Below are positions 17,017 through 24,900 of a DNA stretch of 64,000 nt, one piece after another. Positions within the stretch are counted from its first letter, which is position 1. Every line of letters starts with the position of its first letter. Where the stretch lies: contig NZ_BAAAQN010000059.1 of the NCBI RefSeq assembly GCF_039531695.1, positions 13,842 to 77,841 on the forward strand, written 5' to 3'. Below the pieces are notes generated by a model. It made no database searches. It saw only the letters and a list, made by a program, of their open reading frames with translations, and was not told the origin of the DNA. Position numbers and translations under genes: made by a program. The stretch comes from Catenulispora yoronensis (GTDB taxonomy: Bacteria > Actinomycetota > Actinomycetes > Streptomycetales > Catenulisporaceae).

Positions 17017-17997
17017 CTACTCGCTCACCGCGACATACCGCCACACCTCGTCGCCGTCCATGTCCTCCTCCTGCGGATCCGACAGGTCCAGCTCCACGCC
17101 GGGCAGCGCGTCCCGCAACCGCTCCTGCATCTGCTCGGAGATGAAGTGGTGGTGCAGGTCGAGCTTCTTCAGATGCGTCAGCGGCTGGCCGGCCAGCAGC
17201 GCCGCCGCGCCCTCGTCGCCGAGGGTGCCGAGCGAGAGGTCCAGGATCTCCAGGCGGGCCACGATCGGCGCGTGCGCGACGGCCGCGGCCGTCAGGTCGG
17301 CGTTCTCGTCGTCGCGCAGGCCCAGATAACGGAGGTTGGGCAGGCCCGCGCCGTCCAGGATCCCGGCCAGGTCTTCGACGTCGGAGCCGCCGAAGTACTC
17401 GCTGTCGCCGAGGTAGAGCTCCAGCTCGGCGAGCGCCGGGAAGTCGCAGGCGCCGACCGCGCGCACCACCTCCGGCGGCAGCCCGCCGCTCTGGAACGTC
17501 AGCTCCCTGAGCTCCGGGTAGGACCGCGCCTCCCACCTCAGGTTCTCGCTGCCCCGCACGCCGAACTGCGTCAGCTTCGGAAAGGCCCGCAGCAGGGGCG
17601 CCAGGTCGCTCTGGTGGATCCACGAGATCTCGTGGTGCTCCTGCGCGATGTCCCCGAGGAACAGCGCGGTCAGGTTCGGGAACCGGTCGGCGACGGCGAT
17701 CAGCGGCGCGAACATCTCGGCGGCGGTCTTGTCCATGTCCTGGTCGGTGACCCAGTTGCCGAGGATGAGCGCGGTCATCGGCTCGGTGTCGACGGTGCCG
17801 ATGAAGGCCTCGAACAGCTCCAGGAAGCCCGGGCCCTCCCACCAGGCGCAGTCGATGCGCCAGGCCCAGCCGTCGACGTCGTCCGGGACCTCGACGCGGC
17901 CGGGCCAGTCCGCCATGGTCCCGAAGCCCCGCCCCGGGAGCGTGAAGACGGGCAGGCCGCCGAAGAACTCGAGCTCGACGCACTCGCTGTTGATCAC
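17017..17997 (-). CDS. STM4015-family leucine-rich-repeat protein, copy C
   Basis: A 326-residue first gene of the seven-gene operon. It uses a GTG start at 17997 with a good GGGAGGGGA ribosome site. LRR segments include LAELELYLG, LRYLGLRD, LEILDLSLGTLGDEGAAALL and LKKLDLHHHFIS. It ends DEVWRYVAVSE after a longer acidic linker (QEEDMDGD). Being first and having the best ribosome site, it may be the most abundant copy. Its role is unknown beyond the STM4015 family assignment. Confidence 0.87.
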   Translation of the reverse strand: MINSECVELEFFGGLPVFTLPGRGFGTMADWPGRVEVPDDVDGWAWRIDCAWWEGPGFLELFEAFIGTVDTEPMTALILGNWVTDQDMDKTAAEMFAPLIAVADRFPNLTALFLGDIAQEHHEISWIHQSDLAPLLRAFPKLTQFGVRGSENLRWEARSYPELRELTFQSGGLPPEVVRAVGACDFPALAELELYLGDSEYFGGSDVEDLAGILDGAGLPNLRYLGLRDDENADLTAAAVAHAPIVARLEILDLSLGTLGDEGAAALLAGQPLTHLKKLDLHHHFISEQMQERLRDALPGVELDLSDPQEEDMDGDEVWRYVAVSE

Positions 17998-18060
17998 GAG
18001 TCCCCTCCCAGCGGCCGGTTTCCGATGGGGGTCTTTCTATCAGCCGCCGCCGACGGAATC

Positions 18061-18095
18061 CGGCGCGCTCCGTGAACGGTCGGCGGAGCGCGCCG
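18061..18095 (-). terminator. hairpin after the FtsX-type permease gene
   Basis: A perfect 12-bp inverted repeat (18061-18072 and 18084-18095) with an 11-base loop. It lies 20 bases past the permease stop at 18115 and upstream of the LRR operon start at 17997. It probably terminates the permease transcript; the promoter of the LRR operon must lie in the remaining spacer. Confidence 0.75.
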
Positions 18096-18114
18096 GGCGG
18101 ACCCCTCCGGGCGG

Positions 18115-21100
18115 CTACTCGAATTCGGCGTCGCGCAGCCGGACCGACAGTTCCGTGCGCCGCCGCAGCACCTGGTCGAGCAGCACGCCGGCGACCGTGA
18201 GGCCGAGCACGACGGCGACCACCGGGACCGTCCAGCTCCAGCCGATCGAGCCGGTCGCCAGGACGGAGGAGGCGGTGCCGGCGAGGTCGGAGGCGGCCGA
18301 GGCGGCCGAGGCGGCCGAGGCGCCGGACCCGCCGGACGCTCCGGTGGCGGCTCCGCGGTCCAGGGAACCGAGCAGCGGCGACAGGCCGACGCCCATGCCG
18401 AGTCCGGCGGCGACGGCGAGCACCGCGACCGGCAGCGGCACCAGCGCCGCCACGATCCGGCCGGCCCCGGCGCGCAGGCCGAACACTTGCAGGAGCAGCG
18501 CGCTGTCGCGGCTGACGGTCCGGGTCGCGGTCAGCAGTTGCAGCAGGCAGAGCACGAAGTAGCCGGCGCAGAGGGCTTCGACGAGGTGGAACATGTCGCG
18601 GGCGGCCGAGACCCGGCCTTCCTTGAAGGCCGCCGACCGCACGTCCTTCAGTGTGGTCACGGCGTAGTACTTGGTGACGCCGGGCAGCGTCCGCAACGCG
18701 TCGGCGGACATCGCTGCGGTGTCGCCGGTGACCCAGGCGACGTTCGGCGGGCCCGGATCCACCCCGGGCACCTGCCCGGCGGCGACCACGATGTAGTCGG
18801 TGCCGCCGCGGTCCTCGACCGAGACGGCGAGCGGCACGTCGGCGACCGCGCCGATCACCGCCTGGAACGATCCGGCGGATTCGGACACCGACACCTTGCC
18901 CGAATACCGCGCGGCCAGGCTCGGGGAGACCAGCACGGGGACCGTGCCGTCCGAGGCGGCGGGGCCGGGCCAGCCGCCGGCCGGGATCTCGCCGCCGCGC
19001 GCGCCGCTGTCGGCGACGGACGCGGCGGCGGCCCGCCGGAACACCTCGGGATCCACGGTGACGACGGCGATCGGCCGCGGCTGCACGCCTTCGGCGGCGA
19101 GCGGGGCGACACCGCCGGGCTCCACCCGCGCGGTGAGCACCCCGCGCACGCCCGGCAGGTTCGCGGCCGCGGCGGCGAAGCCATCAGCAAGCTGATAGGC
19201 GGTCGGGTCCTTGGCCGGCTGGTCGGCCACCGACACCGTGAGGTCCGGCGCGGCGTCGATCCGCGCGGCCGCGCCGACCTGCCGGAGCGTGTCGTCGCGT
19301 ACCTTCTGGGCCGCCGCGGCGTCGTATCCGGCGGCGAACATCCCGGCGGCGACCACCACGACCAGCCCGGCCAGCGGCGCGGCCACCACCCGGACGCGGC
19401 GTCCGGACAGAGCGGCGGCGACGAAGCCGACGACGCCGCGCCGGCGGCCGAGCAGCCGCACGGCAGGCCCGAACAGCGCGGGGACCAGCCGCACCACGGC
19501 GATCCCGGCGGCGAAGGCCAGCAGCGCGGGAGCGGCGACCGCGATCCAGTCGATCGAGCCGTCGGGATTCGCAGAGCCCTGGCTCCGGTAGACGGCCAGG
19601 GCGCCGCCGGCCGCGAGCAGCAGACCGGCGTCGCGGACGATCCGCCGGACCCGGGCGGTCTCCCCCACCGCTTCGTGGCGTACCGACACCACGCGGTCGC
19701 CCTGGCGCAGGACCGCGAGGCCGATGACGCCGAACGTCAGCAGGGTCACCAGCACCACTCCGGACCAGGCGGCCGGATCGCGGAGCGTCCCGTGCCCGGT
19801 ACGCACCGCCAGCAGGGCCCCGGCGACGCCGGCGAGCGCGACGACCGTCGAGATCTGCGTCGCGATCCGCAAGGCCAGCCGCACCGGGGAGGCGCCGCGG
19901 GCCTTGCACAGGGCGACTTCCCGCGCGCGCCGCAGGACCATCAGCCGCAGCATCAGGAACAGCGCGCAGAGCGCACCGGCCGACAGCGCGCCGAGCACCA
20001 CGGCCGACAGCAGGTGGCTGTCGGACTGGGTGCCGCGGATCTTCGCGGCCAGGTCCTTCAGCCCGGTGGTGAAGGTGACGTCGCCCTTGAACTGGGTGAC
20101 GCCGAGCGCCGCCTGGTCCAGGGCCGGGCCGACGGCCGACAGCGCGCTGTCGGTGAGGCGCGCGGGGTCGACGACGTAGTCGTAGACGGTCGTGAAGGCG
20201 CCGACCCGGATCAGGCCGGACACGGTCGCGATGACCTCGGGGTGGTTCACGAAGACGTCGGCCTGCCACACGGTCTCCGTGCTGTTGCACTGGTCGTCCA
20301 CGCACACCGGCACGCGGGCCGGGTCGGGCTTGTCGGCGACGTGCCACATCGGGTCGTCGCCGGTGACCCCGGGCGCGGGCACGTAGATCCCGGCGACCTG
20401 CGCCGACAGGGTGAAGTCGACGTTCGACGTGGATCCGGTCCCGCCGCCGGTGGTGAGTTTCACGGTGCTGCCGACGGTCAGCCCGAGCCGCTCCGCGGTC
20501 GCCTTCGAGACGGCGATCGGGAGGTTGATGCTGATGGCACGGGTATAGCCCTCGGGGGTTTTCTGGGTGACTTCGCCGGTTTCCACGCCGGGCGCCGCTC
20601 CGGCGACGTAACGCACCTTGGCGTCCAGCTTCGGCGCCCAGTCCAGCCGCAGCCACGCCGGGGCGTCGAGCTTGGCCGGCGGGTCCGCGACCGGCAGCAG
20701 ATGGCTGTACTGCCGGGTGACGGCGGTCTCCGACACCAGCCGCTGCAAGGCGTCCGGCAGCGCGGCCAGGTTCGCGGTCGCGACCTCGCCGATGTCGGAG
20801 GCGTCCTTCGGGTAGGTGTTGGGATTGCTGGAGACCGGCCGTCCGGCGACCACGAGGTCCCGCTGGCCGTAAGGGGCCTGCGACAGGACGGAGCCGGCGG
20901 TCCAGGCGTCGGACTTCCTGGTGTCGGCCGGGACCGCGACGGCGGTGGCGGCCGTCCCGGCGGCCAGCAGCGCGAGGGCGGCCAGGACCAGGCGGGCGGT
21001 ACCGAGTTCGGCGAGCCAGCGCGGGGGTCGCAGGAGCTTCCTTGGCGGGTTCTTCGGTTGGTTCGTCGGCTGGTTCGTGGGCGGGTTCGTGGGCGGGTTC

Positions 21101-21153
21101 GTGGGCTGGTCGTTCGGCTGGTCGTTCGGCTGGTTCGTCAGCGGGGCGCTCAC
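18115..21153 (-). CDS. large FtsX-type ABC transporter permease (second of pair)
   Basis: A 1012-residue membrane protein starting at GTG 21153, which overlaps the upstream gene's TGA (GTGA). Residues 3-35 are a hydrophilic repeat (NQPNDQPTNPPTN). A signal-anchor helix, a very large extracellular region, and two FtsX-like four-helix modules follow (LSAVVLGALSAGALCALFLMLRL... and EALCAGYFVLCLLQLL...). Permeases of this MacB/LolC/FtsX type act with a separate ATPase in lipoprotein, lipid or antibiotic handling, or as mechanotransmitters. No ATPase gene is adjacent. Confidence 0.85.
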   Translation of the reverse strand: MSAPLTNQPNDQPNDQPTNPPTNPPTNQPTNQPKNPPRKLLRPPRWLAELGTARLVLAALALLAAGTAATAVAVPADTRKSDAWTAGSVLSQAPYGQRDLVVAGRPVSSNPNTYPKDASDIGEVATANLAALPDALQRLVSETAVTRQYSHLLPVADPPAKLDAPAWLRLDWAPKLDAKVRYVAGAAPGVETGEVTQKTPEGYTRAISINLPIAVSKATAERLGLTVGSTVKLTTGGGTGSTSNVDFTLSAQVAGIYVPAPGVTGDDPMWHVADKPDPARVPVCVDDQCNSTETVWQADVFVNHPEVIATVSGLIRVGAFTTVYDYVVDPARLTDSALSAVGPALDQAALGVTQFKGDVTFTTGLKDLAAKIRGTQSDSHLLSAVVLGALSAGALCALFLMLRLMVLRRAREVALCKARGASPVRLALRIATQISTVVALAGVAGALLAVRTGHGTLRDPAAWSGVVLVTLLTFGVIGLAVLRQGDRVVSVRHEAVGETARVRRIVRDAGLLLAAGGALAVYRSQGSANPDGSIDWIAVAAPALLAFAAGIAVVRLVPALFGPAVRLLGRRRGVVGFVAAALSGRRVRVVAAPLAGLVVVVAAGMFAAGYDAAAAQKVRDDTLRQVGAAARIDAAPDLTVSVADQPAKDPTAYQLADGFAAAAANLPGVRGVLTARVEPGGVAPLAAEGVQPRPIAVVTVDPEVFRRAAAASVADSGARGGEIPAGGWPGPAASDGTVPVLVSPSLAARYSGKVSVSESAGSFQAVIGAVADVPLAVSVEDRGGTDYIVVAAGQVPGVDPGPPNVAWVTGDTAAMSADALRTLPGVTKYYAVTTLKDVRSAAFKEGRVSAARDMFHLVEALCAGYFVLCLLQLLTATRTVSRDSALLLQVFGLRAGAGRIVAALVPLPVAVLAVAAGLGMGVGLSPLLGSLDRGAATGASGGSGASAASAASAASDLAGTASSVLATGSIGWSWTVPVVAVVLGLTVAGVLLDQVLRRRTELSVRLRDAEFE
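21060..21145. repeat. 12-base tandem repeat encoding an N/P/T/Q-rich N-terminus
   Basis: Units of 'ttcgt(g/c)ggc(t/g)gg' type repeated within the first codons of the permease gene, encoding TNPP/TNQP/NDQP units. This is in-frame (12-base) expansion. Confidence 0.7.
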
Positions 21154-24100
21154 CGGCCGTCCTCCCCCAGGCGCAGGGTGCTGCCGAGGGTCTGCTCGCG
21201 CCGGGTCAGCGAGACCACGGCGACCAGTCCGAGCAGCAGCACGGCGGCCGCCGCGCCGACCCCGGCCAGGGCCGGCAGATCGACCACCGTCACCGGTTTG
21301 GGGATCGGCACCTGTCCGGAATCGGTGAGGATCAGCAAGGGCAGTTCCGATCTGATCGTGAGCACCGCCAGCGCGCCGCCGCCGACCATGCCGAGCACGA
21401 CCAGCAGCAGGTTCTCGGCCAGCAGCATCGCGGCGGTGCGACGGCGGGACAGGCCCAGCGCGTTCAGCAGCGCCAGTTCGGTGGTGCGCTCGCGCAGCGC
21501 GATGACGGCGTGCAGCGCGAAGCCGATGAGGATGAACAGCAGCGCCGCGCCGGCCGCGATGACCAGCGTCAGCTTCATGCCGCCGCGGATCGGGTCGTCG
21601 CGGATGGCGGCGGCCTGGCCGGCGCGGTCGGTCACCGAGCCGGCGCCCAGGCCGGCCACGCGCAGGGCCCGGAACCGGTCCGCGAGCTGCGCCGAGCCGG
21701 TGCCGGACGCGGTACGGGCCCACCACTCGGTCTCCTCCCCGACCGAACCGGCGACCAGGTCGGCCCGGGCGATCAGGCCGATCGGCACCATCAGCGCATC
21801 GTCCTCGGCCGGGGCGTCGGCGGCGCGCTGGCCGAGGCGACGCGGGGCCGGCATCGCGCGGACCTCACCGACGAAGTGCAGACGCACCGACGGGCCGAAC
21901 GCCTTGGTGGTGAAGGCGTCGCCGACCTTCAGGCCGAGGGTGGTCAACAGGTGCGAGGACGCCAGGACCGGGACGTCGGTGACGGCGGAGGCGGCGCGGG
22001 AGAGGGCGATGGCGTGGGTGACGAGTGGTGCGTTGCCCGGGCTCCAGCCGGAGAACTCGGTGAAGTGCAGCAGGCTGGTGGTGTCGGGGGCGGTGGGGGC
22101 GGCGGTGCCGTCGGTGGCGGCGGTGCCGTCGGTGGCGGCCGGGGCGGCGGTGGCGGCGACCTGGTAGCCGGAGCGGCCGCCGTCGCCGGAACCGTCCCCG
22201 GGCTCGGCGAACGGATACGGCTTGACCTCGGGCGGCAGCGTCGCGGGCTGCCCGTCGGCGGTCAGGTTGCCGAGATCGACGTTCACCTGCTCACCGTTGC
22301 CCCGGCCGCCGCCGTTGGCGTCGCAGCGCGGGTCCTGGCTGCCGTCGGGGAGGTAGTAACGGCATTGCGGGGCGTGATAGCTGACCGACAGAGCTGTGAT
22401 CGTCAACGGGTAGGCGATGATCCCGCCTTCCGCGTTGAGCTGCGCGGTGAGGGTGTGGGGCCGGCCGTCGGCGGTGGGAAGGCCGCCGAAGTCCACGAGG
22501 GTGTCGACGCCGTAGGCGTCGACGACGACGGCGCGGACGTCGAGGGCGCCGAGTTCGCTGGGTGCGGGGGCGGTGGGCGCAGTAGGTGTGGCGGGCGCGG
22601 CGGGTGTGGCGGGCGCGGCGGCGTTGGTGCTGTCGCCTTGATACGTCACGTCGAGGCTGAGCGTTGTGGGCTTGCCCGGCAGCGGCACGCCGCCGGACAG
22701 GCCGTGCTGGTCCCAGCCCTGCGCGGCCATCGCGGCGGTGAGCGCGGGCCAGCTCTTGGCGGCCAGGTCCGAGCGCAGCTCGACGACGCCGTTCGAACGG
22801 GCCGGATCGATGCCCAGGACGTTGACCGGCAGCTGCTGACGTCCGTCGCCGAAGAAGGCGCCCTCGCGGGCGGCGGCGAACCCGGGCCCGCTGCCGGGCA
22901 GCGCGGCGAACGCCCCGGCCAGGCCGAGGTGCCCGCCGGGCAGCCCGGCCGCCCGGACATCGGTGCCGACCAGGTGCACGCCCTGGTCCTCGGCCGAGCG
23001 GTCGACCGACGCGAGGAAGACAGTGGCCTGAGTCCCGACCGCGACAGCCATGATCAGCAGGGCCATCGGCGCGGCGTAGGTGCGTGCCATCCGGCCGACC
23101 CGCCACCCGGCCAGCGCCAGCACCGCGGCCCGGCGGCGCGCGGCCAGGTGCTCCAGCGGGCCGACGATCAGCGGCAGCACGCGCAGCAGCACCAGCGAAC
23201 CGGCCAGCAGCAACACCGAGGGGGCGACGACCTGCGGCAGGCTCAGCGCGCCGCTGCGTTCCGGGTCGTCGCCGAAGCGGGTCAGCTCCCACAGCGCCCC
23301 GGCGCCGAGCAGCACCACGATCACGTCCGCGCCGGTGCGCTGCACGGCGGTGCGGATCTGCGAGCGGCTGCGCTCGCGCTTGACGCCGACGAAGCTGGCG
23401 GAGGAGGTGACCGGCACCATCGCCAGCAGCAGCAAGGTGGTCAGCGCGCCGACCGCCACCACGACCCACAGGTCCGAGGAGATCGGGGCGGTGTTGTCGC
23501 GGGCGGAGGCCCAATGGCTGGTGTTGAGGCCGCGTTCGAGCTGGCGCGCCAGGAAGGGGGCGACGGCCGCCGTGGGCACGGTCAGCAGGAGACCCTCGGC
23601 GAGGCCGATGCGGAGCAGGCCGCGGACCGAGGCGCCGCGGGCGCGCAGCAGACCGTCGGACTCGCGGCGGTGCTCGCTGAGCAGTCGGGTGGTGAGGACC
23701 AGCGCGGTGAGGGCGAGCAGCGACAGTTCGACGACCGGGAGCAGGTTCAGGCGGCTGCTGATGCGCAGGTCGGCGTCGATGCCCTGGGTGCGCGGGGCGA
23801 GTCGGTCGCCGACGGTGGCGTGGATGTCGGGGTCGACGCCGGCGGCGGCCTGCGGCAGCCAGGCGTCGAGAGGGGCGAGGCGGTCTTGGAGGGTCGCTGC
23901 CGCCTTGGTCTGGATGGTGGTGAAGTCCGGGGAGGCGATCATGCTCTCCTGCCGGATCTCCAGCTTCGCGCCGGCGGTGACGGACGGGTCGACGAGGAGC
24001 GGGCCGAAGGTCGGCTGGTCTTCCTGGCCCTTGCCGGCACCTTTGTAGGACTCGGCTTGCCAGAACGCGTCGGTTTTATCGGTCGGGCGGTAGATGCCGG

Positions 24101-24677
24101 TGATTTTTACGCGTTCTTTGACGCCGTCCATGCGTGCCGACAGGGGGATCTCGGTGCCGATGGTCCAGTTGTTGGCTTTTGCGGCGGCTTCGGGGATGGC
24201 GGCTTCGAATTCGGTGCCGGGGGTGGTTCGGGTGCCGGGTTGGGCTGTGGAGGGGAGAGCGGTGGGCCAAGCGCCGGCCAGGAGTTGGGCGTGGGTGGGA
24301 CTGACGACGGAGCCGAGGAAGTAGACCGAGTAGGCGGGCTTGGTGCCGTCGACGCCGTAGGGGGCGCTGGCGGATTCGTGCAGGATCGCGGTGTCGACGC
24401 CGTCGAAGGCTTGGCGCATGTGCTGCTCGACGTCGGCGAGGAAGGCGGCGCGCGAGGTCGGGTCGCTGGGGAAGCGGGAGCCGATGTTGTAGACGGCGGT
24501 CACTGAGCGGGCGCTGTCGGGCAGGGTGCTCAGCGCTTTGCGGACGCCGTCGCGCTCGGCGGTGGTGCCGTGCAGGCGGATGAGGGCGACCAGGACCAAC
24601 GCCGGGAGCAGTACTGCCAGGGCGGCGGCCAGGAGCATGCGTTGGGCGACCGCTCTTTTGCGGACCAATCCCAGCAC
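21150..24677 (-). CDS. large FtsX-type ABC transporter permease (first of pair)
   Basis: A 1175-residue membrane protein. The GTG at 24677 is chosen because AGGAGG lies 4 bases upstream; in-frame ATGs at 24695 and 24710 lack ribosome sites. The N-terminal helix (AVAQRMLLAAALAVLLPALVLVALI) leads to an extracellular domain, central helices with LSEHRRESDGLLRARGASVRGLLRIGLAEG, a second extracellular domain, and a terminal FtsX module (ALRERTTELALLNALGLSRRRTAAML). This duplicated architecture is typical of very large actinobacterial FtsX permeases. It pairs with the coupled gene downstream. No ATPase is encoded nearby. Confidence 0.84.
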   Translation of the reverse strand: MLGLVRKRAVAQRMLLAAALAVLLPALVLVALIRLHGTTAERDGVRKALSTLPDSARSVTAVYNIGSRFPSDPTSRAAFLADVEQHMRQAFDGVDTAILHESASAPYGVDGTKPAYSVYFLGSVVSPTHAQLLAGAWPTALPSTAQPGTRTTPGTEFEAAIPEAAAKANNWTIGTEIPLSARMDGVKERVKITGIYRPTDKTDAFWQAESYKGAGKGQEDQPTFGPLLVDPSVTAGAKLEIRQESMIASPDFTTIQTKAAATLQDRLAPLDAWLPQAAAGVDPDIHATVGDRLAPRTQGIDADLRISSRLNLLPVVELSLLALTALVLTTRLLSEHRRESDGLLRARGASVRGLLRIGLAEGLLLTVPTAAVAPFLARQLERGLNTSHWASARDNTAPISSDLWVVVAVGALTTLLLLAMVPVTSSASFVGVKRERSRSQIRTAVQRTGADVIVVLLGAGALWELTRFGDDPERSGALSLPQVVAPSVLLLAGSLVLLRVLPLIVGPLEHLAARRRAAVLALAGWRVGRMARTYAAPMALLIMAVAVGTQATVFLASVDRSAEDQGVHLVGTDVRAAGLPGGHLGLAGAFAALPGSGPGFAAAREGAFFGDGRQQLPVNVLGIDPARSNGVVELRSDLAAKSWPALTAAMAAQGWDQHGLSGGVPLPGKPTTLSLDVTYQGDSTNAAAPATPAAPATPTAPTAPAPSELGALDVRAVVVDAYGVDTLVDFGGLPTADGRPHTLTAQLNAEGGIIAYPLTITALSVSYHAPQCRYYLPDGSQDPRCDANGGGRGNGEQVNVDLGNLTADGQPATLPPEVKPYPFAEPGDGSGDGGRSGYQVAATAAPAATDGTAATDGTAAPTAPDTTSLLHFTEFSGWSPGNAPLVTHAIALSRAASAVTDVPVLASSHLLTTLGLKVGDAFTTKAFGPSVRLHFVGEVRAMPAPRRLGQRAADAPAEDDALMVPIGLIARADLVAGSVGEETEWWARTASGTGSAQLADRFRALRVAGLGAGSVTDRAGQAAAIRDDPIRGGMKLTLVIAAGAALLFILIGFALHAVIALRERTTELALLNALGLSRRRTAAMLLAENLLLVVLGMVGGGALAVLTIRSELPLLILTDSGQVPIPKPVTVVDLPALAGVGAAAAVLLLGLVAVVSLTRREQTLGSTLRLGEDGR

Positions 24678-24900
24678 GCGACCTCCTGAGGACATGGGGA
24701 CACCGCTCATACGGGTAGGGACGGGGTCGCGTGGGTGGTTCGTTGCGTGTGTGTGGCGGGCGTTATGAATCGGTGATGAATTCGGTGGTGGATGGGGTGG
24801 TGGACGGGGTGGTGAATGCGGTGATGAATATAAAGGTCGGCCGCTGCTTCTGGGGTGAGCAGCGGCCGACGGTGTTGGGGGTGGGGGGGCGGAGGTCGTG

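Noticed and set aside
18487..24506. Two >1100-codon plus-strand open frames
   Set aside because: Antisense shadows of the FtsX permease genes, rich in Arg/Gly/Gln/His with no domain pattern.
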